Shown piece after piece: positions 8,837-16,388 of a stretch of 64,000 nt of DNA. The notes under the pieces were generated by a model, which made no database searches, had not been told where the DNA came from, and saw only the letters and a list, made by a program, of their open reading frames with translations. The stretch covers positions 4,526,001 to 4,590,000 of the forward strand of contig NZ_CP016172.1 of NCBI RefSeq assembly GCF_001676725.1. Direction: 5' to 3'. The stretch's first letter is position 1, and each line of letters starts with the position of its first letter. Origin of the DNA: Bordetella flabilis (GTDB lineage: Bacteria > Pseudomonadota > Gammaproteobacteria > Burkholderiales > Burkholderiaceae_B). Both the position numbers and the translations under genes were made by a program.

Positions 8837-11320
8837 TTACGGCGTGGCCGCCGGCGGGTCGACGTGACGTATGGAACCGGGCAGGATCTGGCCGCCAAAG
8901 TCCGCCAGCAAGGAACGTACGAAGGGGTCCTGCTGCGCGGCCTGTTCGGCGGCGCGCTGGCGCTCCGCGCGTACCTGCTGGGCCACGGCATGCGCCGTGG
9001 CATCGCCCGTGGCGCCCACCTGCACGTCCAGCCTCAGGCTTAGGCCGAAATGCTCGCATAACACCGTTTGCAGGCGCACGCGGCTGGCGCTGTCGGCCAA
9101 GGTCTTCACGGCCACGCGCAACGACACCGTGTCGCCCTGGGAGCCCAGCCATTCGCTCTGCCGGGCCAGTTCGGCGGCCAGGCCGGTCACCGGCAAGCGC
9201 GCCGCCAGTTCCGGCCAGGTCGCGGCCGACATATCGGCCAGGCGCGGTCCACGGCGGCTCGCGCTGCGCGTGCCTGGCGCGCGGCGGACCGGCGTGGCCG
9301 CCGGTTCGGCAGCCCGGGCGGGGGCCACGGTTTCGAAATCGTCGTCGTCCGGACTGGCGATGAAGCCGTCGTCCAGGCTGTCGCCGGTCGCCAGCGGCTG
9401 GTAGCCTCCCTCCACATCGTCCGGGATGACTTCATCCACCCAGGACGGCGGCGCATCGGGGTCGACGCCTTGCGGCGCGGCGGCAACGGGCGCTTCCTTG
9501 GCCGGCGCGGCCGGCGCAGCGGTAGCCGGCGGTTCATTGGACGCCGCGGCCGGGACCACGGTGGGTGTATCCATGGCCCCTGCCCCGCCCCGATCCGGCG
9601 GCGCCACCGGTTCGGCCGGGCGTACGGACGCGCTTGCCTGGCCTTCGGCGGCGACATGGGCCGCCGGCGGGGCCGTGACGGTGGCTGTGTCGCCGGGTGC
9701 GCCGGTCGGTGGAACATCGTCCCATGGCGCAATGGAGGCAGGCGCCGGCTCGGCCGTGGCCGCCTTTTGCGCCTCGCCGGCGCCAGGCTGGGCCGTGGGC
9801 GCTGCCGCCTGTATCGCGCGGGCAGCGGGCTGTGCAGCGGGGGCTGCGGGGCGTGTGGTCGCCGCGGGGTACAGCGCATTGCTGGCCGGCTGCCCCACCC
9901 GCTCCGCTGGCGCGTCCGCGGGAATCGACAACGCCGCGGGCGGCGTCACTGCCAGGGCTGCGGCGCCGGACGCGGGCCCGGGCCGCGCCGCCGTCGTGGC
10001 GGAACCGTCCGGCGCGGCGGAACCCGGGGAGGTCGACACGGCGGAAGTCCCGGCCGCGACAGCGGCGCCGGGTGTGGCGGCCGGGGAAGGCGAATGCGCG
10101 CCGGCAACGTCCGGTGTGCCCGCGTGCGCCATGGCGGGCGTTGTCGCGCCAGGGCCGGCTGCAGCCGCTGTCGCGGCCGTGGCAGCCTTGGAGCCGACAT
10201 CCGCGGCCGGTATCGCGGGCAGTGTCTGCGGCCCGGCCTCGCCGCTCAAGGACAGCATGCGCAGGCAGGCCATCACGAAGCCGGCGTATTCATCGGGTGC
10301 CAGCGCCAGTTCGCCACGGCTATGCACGGCCACGGAATAGAAAAGCTGCACGGCGTCGGGGTGCAGCCCCTGCGCCAGGCGGGCAATGTCGGCGGCCACC
10401 GGATCTTCCGGCGGCGTGGCCCCGGCCACGCGCTGCTCGATGGCCACGCGCGACAGCAATGCCGCCAGGTCGGCCAGCGCGCCGGCGTACGACAAACCGC
10501 GCGTGGCGAGCTCGTCCGCCACGGCCAATACCGCGCGGGCGTCACCCAGGGCGAGCGCATCGAGCAGCCGCACCAGGTGGCGCTGGTCGATCGTGCCGAG
10601 CATGCCCCGTACGGCATCTTCGGTCAGATTGCCGGCGCTATACGCGATGGCCTGGTCCGTCAGGGACAGGGCATCGCGCATCGAGCCCGAGGCAGCCTGG
10701 GCGATCAGGCGCAGCGCCGGCGCCTCGAACGCCAGTTGCTCCTCGCCCAGCACCTGGCGAAGATGGCCGACGATGGCGTCGGGCGGCATCTGCTTCAGGT
10801 TGAACTGCAGGCAGCGCGACAGCACCGTAACCGGGATCTTCTGCGGATCGGTGGTCGCCAGGATGAACTTCACATGCGGCGGCGGCTCTTCCAGCGTCTT
10901 CAACATGGCGTTGAAGGCATGCCCGGTCAGCATGTGCACTTCGTCGATCATGTAGACCTTGAAGCGGCCGGCGCCGGGCGAGTACACCGCCTGCTCCAGC
11001 AACTGCGTCATCTCGTCGACGCCGCGGTTCGAGGCGGCATCGAGCTCCAGGTAATCGACGAAACGGCCGGCGTCGATCTCGGTGCACGCCCGGCACACTC
11101 CGCAAGGCCTGGAGGTGATTCCGGTCTCGCAATTGAGCGACTTGGCCAGGATGCGCGACAGCGTGGTCTTGCCGACGCCCCGCGTGCCCGTGAAGAGCCA
11201 CGCGTGATGCAGCCGCTGGGTATCCAGGGCATGCGTGAGGGCGCGCACCACATGATCCTGCCCGACCAGGGTGTCGAACGAGCGGGGCCGCCACTTGCGG
11301 GCCAAAACGAGATAGGTCAT
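8837..11320 (-). CDS. dnaX: DNA polymerase III subunits gamma/tau
   Basis: An 827-residue clamp-loader ATPase. The AAA+ part fills residues 1-~370: Walker A FTGTRGVGKTT (K51), four zinc cysteines (CETGITSRPCGVCRAC), Walker B VYMIDEVHML and sensor 1/SRC TVLSRCLQF. The C-terminal ~130 residues (from WPELAARLPVTGLAAEL) resemble the tau domain that holds the polymerase alpha subunit. Between them lies an extraordinarily long, low-complexity Ala/Pro/Thr linker of about 290 residues, well above the E. coli protein (643 in total). No A-rich slippage site of the E. coli type is visible, so a separate gamma form is not evident. Confidence 0.96.
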   Translation of the reverse strand: MTYLVLARKWRPRSFDTLVGQDHVVRALTHALDTQRLHHAWLFTGTRGVGKTTLSRILAKSLNCETGITSRPCGVCRACTEIDAGRFVDYLELDAASNRGVDEMTQLLEQAVYSPGAGRFKVYMIDEVHMLTGHAFNAMLKTLEEPPPHVKFILATTDPQKIPVTVLSRCLQFNLKQMPPDAIVGHLRQVLGEEQLAFEAPALRLIAQAASGSMRDALSLTDQAIAYSAGNLTEDAVRGMLGTIDQRHLVRLLDALALGDARAVLAVADELATRGLSYAGALADLAALLSRVAIEQRVAGATPPEDPVAADIARLAQGLHPDAVQLFYSVAVHSRGELALAPDEYAGFVMACLRMLSLSGEAGPQTLPAIPAADVGSKAATAATAAAAGPGATTPAMAHAGTPDVAGAHSPSPAATPGAAVAAGTSAVSTSPGSAAPDGSATTAARPGPASGAAALAVTPPAALSIPADAPAERVGQPASNALYPAATTRPAAPAAQPAARAIQAAAPTAQPGAGEAQKAATAEPAPASIAPWDDVPPTGAPGDTATVTAPPAAHVAAEGQASASVRPAEPVAPPDRGGAGAMDTPTVVPAAASNEPPATAAPAAPAKEAPVAAAPQGVDPDAPPSWVDEVIPDDVEGGYQPLATGDSLDDGFIASPDDDDFETVAPARAAEPAATPVRRAPGTRSASRRGPRLADMSAATWPELAARLPVTGLAAELARQSEWLGSQGDTVSLRVAVKTLADSASRVRLQTVLCEHFGLSLRLDVQVGATGDATAHAVAQQVRAERQRAAEQAAQQDPFVRSLLADFGGQILPGSIRHVDPPAATP

Positions 11321-11448
11321 GCGCGGATTGTAGAGCCTGCCGGCCCACGGAGAAGCGCCGGCACGGCCTGCCCCGTAGGCAGGCCAGAAAGGAAAAGGAC
11401 GGAGCGGTGCATGGCAACCGCGCCGTCCTTTCCCTGGCGAATTTCGAG

Positions 11449-11546
11449 AGGCGAGCCTTACTCCGGCACTGACCCTAAACGGCTATGGCTGCTTCGTTCC
11501 CGACCTGACCAGATTCACCGCCGGACCATGCGAAGGGGCCCGCCAG
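11449..11546 (-). ncRNA. ffs: Signal recognition particle RNA (4.5S type)
   Basis: Read on the - strand, the conserved apical domain CAGGTCGGGAACGAAGCAGC lies at about 11480-11505, including the GGAA-type tetraloop region and the AGCAGCC asymmetric loop that binds Ffh. The ends GGCGGGCC (from 11544) and GGCTCGCC (to 11450) pair over 8 bases to close a single long hairpin of ~95-98 nt, the small bacterial form without an Alu domain. The location just upstream of dnaX is conserved in beta- and gammaproteobacteria. Ends are estimated from pairing. Confidence 0.93.
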
Positions 11547-11692
11547 GCAACATTCTATCAGGTCGGGCCGGACGCACCGGGACGCTGGATTCCGCAGCCC
11601 TTGTGCCGCCTACTGCGTGTACTTCGCAGCAGCGTAGCGCTCGGACGCTGGAAGGAGGTTTATTGAGCGTCTGAGCCCGCGACTCACTAAGA

Positions 11693-11752
11693 TTGTACAC
11701 ACATGGGATGTACATTCCACATTTCCTCTGTTAAAGTACATACACGTACACA
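11693..11752. promoter_or_regulatory. Putative operator of the vapBC pair (GTACA repeats)
   Basis: An AT-rich block just ahead of vapB contains GTACA four times (11695, 11710, 11736, 11746), the first two within TGTACA palindromes. VapB-type antitoxins with an AbrB fold commonly bind such repeats with the toxin to repress their own promoter. The assignment rests on position and repetition only. Confidence 0.5.
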
Positions 11753-11766
11753 CAGGGATCCATACC

Positions 11767-12003
11767 ATGCAACTTACCAAGGTTTTCAGGAACGGCAACT
11801 CCCAGGCAGTCCGCATCCCGGCGGAACTCGCGTACGACCGGACGGATCTCGAGCTTGAAATCGAACGCGTAGGCGATGAGCTCCGCATCCGACCAGCCAA
11901 CCGCTCGCTCGCCGGTGTTCTGGACCTGTTCGCGCGGTTCTCGCCCGACTTCATGAGGGAAGGAAGAGGTGATCAGGAACAGGCGGAGAGGGAGGACATC
12001 TGA
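11767..12003 (+). CDS. vapB: VapB-type antitoxin (AbrB/SpoVT fold)
   Basis: A 78-residue antitoxin. The N-terminal half is a swapped-hairpin DNA-binding domain (TKVFRNGNSQAVRIPAEL, then LEIERVGDELRIRP). The C-terminal half (LFARFSPDFMREGRGD) would wrap round and block the toxin. Its TGA overlaps the toxin ATG by one base, the usual coupling that keeps antitoxin in excess. It is somewhat less GC-rich upstream than the neighbouring core genes, fitting recent arrival between ffs and the tRNA gene. Confidence 0.9.
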   Translation: MQLTKVFRNGNSQAVRIPAELAYDRTDLELEIERVGDELRIRPANRSLAGVLDLFARFSPDFMREGRGDQEQAEREDI

Positions 12004-12404
12004 TGCCGCGCTACATGCTCGACACGAATATGTGCATCTACCTGATGAAGAATCAGCCCGAGCAGGTCGCGCGTCGTTTCGCTGCCTGCTACGTCGGGGA
12101 TGTCGTCATGTCGGCAATCACATTCGCGGAGCTGAATTATGGTGTGGCCGCTTCGGCCAACCCCGCGCGGGAGCGGGATAACCTCGAAGTCCTGACATCG
12201 CTTATCATCGTGGCCCCCTTCGATCTCAACGCCGCTCACGCCTACGGACCGGTCCGCATGGCCACGCGGGAGCGAAAAAAAGACCACCTGGACAAGCTGA
12301 TCGCTTCACATGCCATTGCGTTGCAGGCGGTGCTGGTGACCAATAACGAGCGTGACTTCGTCGCCTATCCCGGCCTCCGGATCGAGAACTGGCTGCATGC
12401 CTGA
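12003..12404 (+). CDS. vapC: VapC-type PIN-domain ribonuclease toxin
   Basis: A 133-residue PIN-domain endoribonuclease. The acidic metal-binding residues are D7 (MLDTNMCIYL), E43 (TFAELNYG), D97 (KDHLDKLIA) and D118 (NNERDF), which matches the four-acid active site of the family. Homologues cut initiator tRNA, other tRNA anticodon loops or the rRNA sarcin-ricin loop; which one applies here is unknown. It is intact, so the pair is probably functional. It lies 144 bases before tRNA-Arg. Confidence 0.92.
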   Translation: MPRYMLDTNMCIYLMKNQPEQVARRFAACYVGDVVMSAITFAELNYGVAASANPARERDNLEVLTSLIIVAPFDLNAAHAYGPVRMATRERKKDHLDKLIASHAIALQAVLVTNNERDFVAYPGLRIENWLHA

Positions 12405-12548
12405 GGGGACAGGAAGGCCGCCGCGCCGGCAGGTGCCGAGCGTCCTGGCAAGGGCCAGGGTGCACGGCGGCCGAAAAAGCTGCGCGCGGCCCAGTGTTAG
12501 AATCTTGGTCCTTCCTGGCGCAGCTGCGCCGCGCCCGCGAAACAGCGA

Positions 12549-12623
12549 CTCGCCGTAGTTAAATGGATATAACCGGCCCCTCCTAAGGGTCAATTGGTGG
12601 TTCGATTCCACCCGGCGAGGCCA
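12549..12623 (+). tRNA. tRNA-Arg (anticodon CCT), CCA encoded
   Basis: A full cloverleaf can be folded: acceptor CTCGCCG/CGGCGAG, D arm GTTA..TAAC, anticodon arm GGCCC-CTCCTAA-GGGTC with anticodon CCT, T arm GGTGG-TTCGATT-CCACC, discriminator G and encoded CCA. It closely resembles E. coli argW in the D arm and anticodon loop. It reads AGG codons, which are rare in this GC-rich genome. A TAGAAT box about 45 bases upstream may be its -10 element. Confidence 0.96.
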
Positions 12624-13063
12624 ACCCCGTCCCATGGGGCCGCCGGCCTCTCAGCCCGGACTTCCTCCCCCCTCCTCCGCTATGCGTGAAGCGCGCCAAG
12701 CCGCCTGAGGGCAGAATGCGGACGGCTCCCGCGTTGCAATCGTTCTGCGACGTCCCAGCTATCGCCGGCCGCCTCCGGACACGTCGATGAGGCCCCGGCC
12801 AGCAGGACGGCACCGGCAGCCGTTTGTAACGCACCGGAACCAAAGTGAGCGCACCCGCTCGAATTTCCGCTGCCGCCTGGTCGCGCCCGTGACCGGCGCG
12901 ACGCCGCCCCTCCCCACAGGAGTCCATCCCGCGGTATGCTACCCGCGGCTCGGCACGTTAAAAAGATTGTTTAAATTGTGGGCCTAACCCTATAATTCGA
13001 TTCAATTTTCCGGCGAGCAGGCCGATCCCCTGCCTTTCCTGCCCTGACAAAGACGTTTTATCT
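12624..13063. other. 440-base intergenic region before pbpG
   Basis: No convincing gene is seen here. The tRNA is followed by CCCC-N7-GGGG, a short hairpin without a T tract. The rest is ordinary GC-rich sequence until an AT-rich block at about 12958-13015 that holds the pbpG promoter described separately. Reading frames crossing the region lack family features and ribosome sites. Confidence 0.6.
12967..12996 (+). promoter_or_regulatory. Sigma-70-type promoter of pbpG
   Basis: A perfect TATAAT at 12991-12996 lies 18 bases after TTGTTT (12967-12972) in the only AT-rich stretch of this intergenic region. The predicted transcript would have a leader of about 60 bases before the ATG at 13064. 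Confidence 0.7.
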
Positions 13064-14239
13064 ATGGCGCTTTTTACGAAACGTACTGTCGTGACAGCGG
13101 TTGCCCCGCTGATGCTCGCGGCATCGCTACTGGTGTCGCCCGGCGCCCGGGCGGCCTCCGATCCTTGCAAAGTGAACGCCAAATCGGCGGCTTGCAAGGC
13201 GACCCAGACCAAGGCGACCAAGACCACGACGACGGTGAGCAAGAGCACCAGCGTCGCCAAGGAAGGCGCCAAGACCACCGTATCCAAGACTTCGGCGAAG
13301 ACCACGACCGTCGCCAAGAAGACCTCCAGCGGCAAAACCAGCGCCACGACGAAGAAGAACGTCGTCGCCAAGACCACGGTGAAGTCGGGCAAGTCGACCA
13401 AGCAGGTCGTGCATCGCACCTCCATCGCCGCGCGCAAGGTTTCCACCCAAAGCGGCAGCACCGAGCACCTGGTCACGCCGTCCGCACAGGCGGCCGCGCT
13501 GCGCTCCAGCGTCGCCTACGTGCAGGACCTGGAAACGTCCACCGTGCTGTTCTCCAAGAACGAAGCCACCATCCGACCCATCGCTTCCATTTCGAAGCTG
13601 ATGACCGCGCTGGTTGTCGTGGACGCCAACCTGCCCATGGATGAAGTGCTGGAGGTGTCGGACGACGATATCGATCGTCTGAAGCATGCGGCTTCGCGCC
13701 TGCCGGTAGGCACGCGCCTGAGCCGCGCGGACATGCTGCATGTCGCACTGATGTCGTCGGAGAATCGCGCGGCCCATGCGCTGGGCCGCTACTATCCCGG
13801 CGGCATGCCGGCCTTCGTCAAGGCCATGAACGACAAGGCGCGCGAACTGGGCATGATGGATACCCACTTCGTCGAACCGACCGGCCTGTCCAGCGAGAAC
13901 GTTTCCTCTCCGCGTGACCTGGTACGCCTGTTGCGAGCGGCTTCGCAACGGCCGCTGATCCACCGCTACACCACGGATACGGAATACGACATCGACATGG
14001 GCCAGGGCCATATGCGCACCTTCCGCAACACGAATGCGCTGGTGCGCAATGCCGACTGGGATATCAAGGTGTCGAAGACCGGCTTCATCAACGAAGCGGG
14101 CGAATGCCTGGTCATGCTGGCGCGCATCAACGGCCGCGACCTGGCCATCGTGCTGCTGGACGCGCAAGGGAAGTATTCGCGTATCGCGGATGCGCTGCGT
14201 ATCCGCAAATTCGTGCAGAACGAAGTGGCAATGCTGTAG
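13064..14239 (+). CDS. pbpG: D-alanyl-D-alanine endopeptidase (PBP7/8 type) with basic linker
   Basis: A 391-residue periplasmic serine peptidase of family S11 that cuts cross-links in peptidoglycan. After a Sec signal (cleavage near ARA30), residues ~46-120 form a linker made almost only of Lys, Thr, Ser, Ala and Val. The catalytic domain has SISK (S175, K178), SEN (S232-N234) and KTG (338-340). The length after the linker equals E. coli PBP7 rather than the longer carboxypeptidases, so endopeptidase is favoured. It is a single-gene unit with its own promoter and terminator. Confidence 0.93.
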   Translation: MALFTKRTVVTAVAPLMLAASLLVSPGARAASDPCKVNAKSAACKATQTKATKTTTTVSKSTSVAKEGAKTTVSKTSAKTTTVAKKTSSGKTSATTKKNVVAKTTVKSGKSTKQVVHRTSIAARKVSTQSGSTEHLVTPSAQAAALRSSVAYVQDLETSTVLFSKNEATIRPIASISKLMTALVVVDANLPMDEVLEVSDDDIDRLKHAASRLPVGTRLSRADMLHVALMSSENRAAHALGRYYPGGMPAFVKAMNDKARELGMMDTHFVEPTGLSSENVSSPRDLVRLLRAASQRPLIHRYTTDTEYDIDMGQGHMRTFRNTNALVRNADWDIKVSKTGFINEAGECLVMLARINGRDLAIVLLDAQGKYSRIADALRIRKFVQNEVAML

Positions 14240-14335
14240 GGCCGTGGCGGGAGCTCGCCACGCCCATTGGGCGGAATGCGGCGATTTCCCCCGCACCACG
14301 AAGCACCGCACCGCACCGCAAGCCACATAACCGCA

Positions 14336-14371
14336 CCCCAAAGGCAGCCATTGCCACCTTTGGGGTGTTTT
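14336..14371 (+). terminator. Rho-independent terminator of pbpG
   Basis: Stem CCCCAAAGG (14336-14344)/CCTTTGGGG (14357-14365) with a 12-base loop that adds GCA/TGC pairs, followed by TGTTTT. It lies 97 bases after the pbpG stop. Confidence 0.85.
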
Positions 14372-14421
14372 CATTCGGCGAGGCCGCGCGCCCGCTTTGC
14401 GGCGAGATGGCGGCAACCGGC

Positions 14422-15063
14422 TTAGCCGCGCCAGGCGGACTGGCGGATGACGCTGCAGAAGTTGCCGCGATGGAAATGCGGATCCTTGTCCGCCAGCACA
14501 TCCGCCTTGACGTTGCCGAAAGTGGTATGCGGCTTGTGCTTGATGCCGTCGTAGAACGTCTGGATGATGTTTTCCTTGAAATGCTCGCCGCGCGGATGGG
14601 CGTGCACGACCGCCTCGCGGTCGGCCTCGCTGAAGCCCGCGTAGTCGATACCCAGCACATCCATTTCGACCCCGGCCGTGACCAGGGCAACGACGGGATG
14701 CATATGTTCCGGAATGCCGGGCGTGGTATGCAGTGCGATGGCCGTCCATACCAGGTCGATGTCCTGTTGCGAAATGCCGTGGCTGCGCAGGAAATCGCGC
14801 GCCGCGTTGGCGCCATCCACTTCGAAACGCTGGTGATCGCTGCTGTGCGCATGGGTCAGCCCCATGTCGTGGAACATGGCGCCGGCATATAGCAATTCAG
14901 CGTCGAATTTCAGGCCGCGGCGCTGGCCCGCCAAGGCGCCGAAGTAGTACACGCGGCTGGAATGGTGGAAAAGCAGGGGGGACTCGGTGTCGCGCACCAG
15001 GTCGGTGATTTCGCGGGCGAGCTGGCTGTCGGGAATGGCGATACCGCCAATGTTCAGAGTCAT
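14422..15063 (-). CDS. HD-domain hydrolase, cyanamide-hydratase-like
   Basis: A 213-residue single-domain HD protein. The metal-binding residues are H33/H34 (LLFHHSSRVYYFG), the H65-D66 doublet (AMFHDMGLT) and H112 (IALHTTPG). The block HSSRVYYFG resembles the fungal cyanamide hydratase group rather than phosphodiesterase or ppGpp hydrolase HD proteins, so hydration of a small nitrile-like compound is possible but unproven. The start at 15063 is chosen because GGAG lies just upstream; longer in-frame starts have none. It is divergent from a GlxA-type regulator, which probably controls it. Confidence 0.85.
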   Translation of the reverse strand: MTLNIGGIAIPDSQLAREITDLVRDTESPLLFHHSSRVYYFGALAGQRRGLKFDAELLYAGAMFHDMGLTHAHSSDHQRFEVDGANAARDFLRSHGISQQDIDLVWTAIALHTTPGIPEHMHPVVALVTAGVEMDVLGIDYAGFSEADREAVVHAHPRGEHFKENIIQTFYDGIKHKPHTTFGNVKADVLADKDPHFHRGNFCSVIRQSAWRG

Positions 15064-15121
15064 GTCGGTGCTCCAAGAAGGGTGTGCTTCATTGTGCGAT
15101 CCGCGGCGCTTGGCATCAATC

Positions 15122-15134
15122 GGCGTAATACGCC
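15122..15134. promoter_or_regulatory. Perfect 13-bp palindrome in the HD/GlxA divergent region
   Basis: GGCGTA-A-TACGCC sits directly before TATACT (15136-15141), a likely -10 box for the regulator gene. It is a natural operator candidate for the divergent pair. Confidence 0.5.
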
Positions 15135-15185
15135 TTATACTGCCATTTCGCGTGTCATTGGGACATGGCAGAAGGAAGCCCTGAA

Positions 15186-16151
15186 ATGGCAAAAACAATT
15201 GCGGTGCTGGCGCTGCCGGGCGTGCAGCTCCTTGACGTATCCGGGCCCGTCGATGTGTTCGCGCAGGCGAATATCGAGGCGGGACGCGAGTGCTACGCGA
15301 TGCGCATCGTGGGCTGTGCGCCCGGGCCGTTGCGCAGCTCATCCGGGGTAAGGCTGTTGCCGGACCTGGTGGTGGGGGAAGCGCAGGAACGCTTCGACAC
15401 CCTGCTGGTGGCCGGGGCGCCGAATGCGGCCAGCATGCAGCTGCCCCCAGGGCTGGTCTCGTGGCTGCGCACCCATGCCGTGCGCGCCCGGCGCTACGGC
15501 TCCGTGTGCACCGGGGCCTTCGCGCTGGCCGCGACCGGCCTGCTGGACGGACGCCGCCTGACCACGCATTGGGCCGCGGTCGACGCCCTGGTGCAGGCCT
15601 ATCCGTCGATCACGGTGGACGCCGATGCGCTGTACGTGCGGGATGGCAAGCTGCGCACGGCCGCCGGCGTAACCGCCGGACTGGACTTGGCGCTTTCGCT
15701 GGTGGAAGAGGACCTCGGGCGGGAAATCGCGCGCAGCGTCGCGTCGAAGCTGGTCATGTTCTTCAAGCGGCCGGGCGGGCAACTGCAGTTCAGCCGCAAG
15801 GGTGAAACGCATCCCGCGGGACGATCGGTACTTCAGGAAGTGCAGCGGTGGGTCGCCGCCAACCCCGGGCTGCGGCACGACGTTTCCAGCCTGGCGCAGC
15901 ACGCGGGACTGAGCCCACGCCACTTCGCCCGCCTGTTCCGCTCGGAAATCGGCATCACGCCGGCCGCCTGGGTCGAAGCCGCGCGCGTGTCGGCCGCGCG
16001 GGCACTGCTCGAAGAAGGCGCGCGCACGCCCAAGCAGGTCGCCGCCGAATGCGGTTTCGCCAACCCCGATACCTTGCGGCGGACATTCTTCAAGCATGTG
16101 GGCGTGACGCCGGCGGAGTATCGGCGCCGCCATGCGTCCGCGGCGGCCTGA
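15186..16151 (+). CDS. GlxA family transcriptional regulator (DJ-1/PfpI plus AraC HTH)
   Basis: A 321-residue regulator with two modules. Residues ~1-170 are a DJ-1/PfpI-like sensor whose nucleophile elbow is kept (GSVCTGAFALAATG, C108). Residues ~220-315 are an AraC-type double HTH (LSPRHFARLFRSEIGITPAAWVEAARV and PKQVAAECGFANPDTLRRTFFKHVGVTPAEYRRR). Known relatives govern amine, carnitine or arginine catabolism. The ATG at 15186 is preferred to an in-frame one at 15165, since GAAGGAAG precedes it at the right distance. The divergent HD hydrolase is the probable target. Confidence 0.93.
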   Translation: MAKTIAVLALPGVQLLDVSGPVDVFAQANIEAGRECYAMRIVGCAPGPLRSSSGVRLLPDLVVGEAQERFDTLLVAGAPNAASMQLPPGLVSWLRTHAVRARRYGSVCTGAFALAATGLLDGRRLTTHWAAVDALVQAYPSITVDADALYVRDGKLRTAAGVTAGLDLALSLVEEDLGREIARSVASKLVMFFKRPGGQLQFSRKGETHPAGRSVLQEVQRWVAANPGLRHDVSSLAQHAGLSPRHFARLFRSEIGITPAAWVEAARVSAARALLEEGARTPKQVAAECGFANPDTLRRTFFKHVGVTPAEYRRRHASAAA

Positions 16152-16155
16152 GCGT

Positions 16156-16285
16156 GAGTGCAGCCGAAGTGCTTCCTGGATGCTGTCCGAGTGCTGCTTG
16201 AGTACCGCCGGAGTGCTGCCACCGCTCCCTGAGTGCCGCCGGCGTGCCGCCTGAGCGCAGCGTCAGTACGGCCTGAGCGCGGCGT
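16156..16285. repeat. 11-bp tandem repeat, about 12 imperfect copies
   Basis: Starting 5 bases after the regulator's stop, units of GAGTGCYGCCK follow head to tail at an exact 11-base step (16156, 16167, 16178, 16189, 16200, 16211, then after one 9-base unit 16231, 16242, 16253, 16264, 16275). The best copies are GAGTGCTGCTT, GAGTACCGCCG, GAGTGCCGCCG and GCGTGCCGCCT. The period is not a multiple of three and matches about one helical turn, so a coding origin is unlikely. Confidence 0.8.
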
Positions 16286-16316
16286 CGCCTCGGCCGCGTC
16301 GCGTCGATACGCCACG

Positions 16317-16342
16317 GCCACTATGTGGCCACTATGCGGCCG
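16317..16342. repeat. Short direct repeat GGCCACTATG(T/C)
   Basis: GGCCACTATGTGGCCACTAT continues into GCGGCC: two adjacent copies of an 11-12 base unit, 31 bases beyond the 11-bp array and before the ybaK stop. No function is apparent. Confidence 0.5.
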
Positions 16343-16388
16343 CGTGGGGCCGCCGCGGCCGGCCTCGCCGCGGACCCGCGCGCGGCAA

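Noticed and set aside
10200..10300. Programmed frameshift site for a gamma form of DnaX
   Set aside because: No A-rich slippery heptamer or following hairpin of the E. coli type was visible near the end of the AAA+ core.
9426..10340. 304-residue Ala/Gly-rich + strand frame
   Set aside because: It mirrors the Ala/Pro linker of dnaX; repeats come from the complementary codons, with no ribosome site.
9068..11674. 868-residue + strand frame over dnaX
   Set aside because: It is the antisense shadow of dnaX; the product is low-complexity Gly/Arg/Ala with no domain, and GC3 bias favours the - strand.
12549..12623. Attachment site of an integrated element at tRNA-Arg
   Set aside because: No second copy of the tRNA 3' end and no integrase gene were found on either side within the window.
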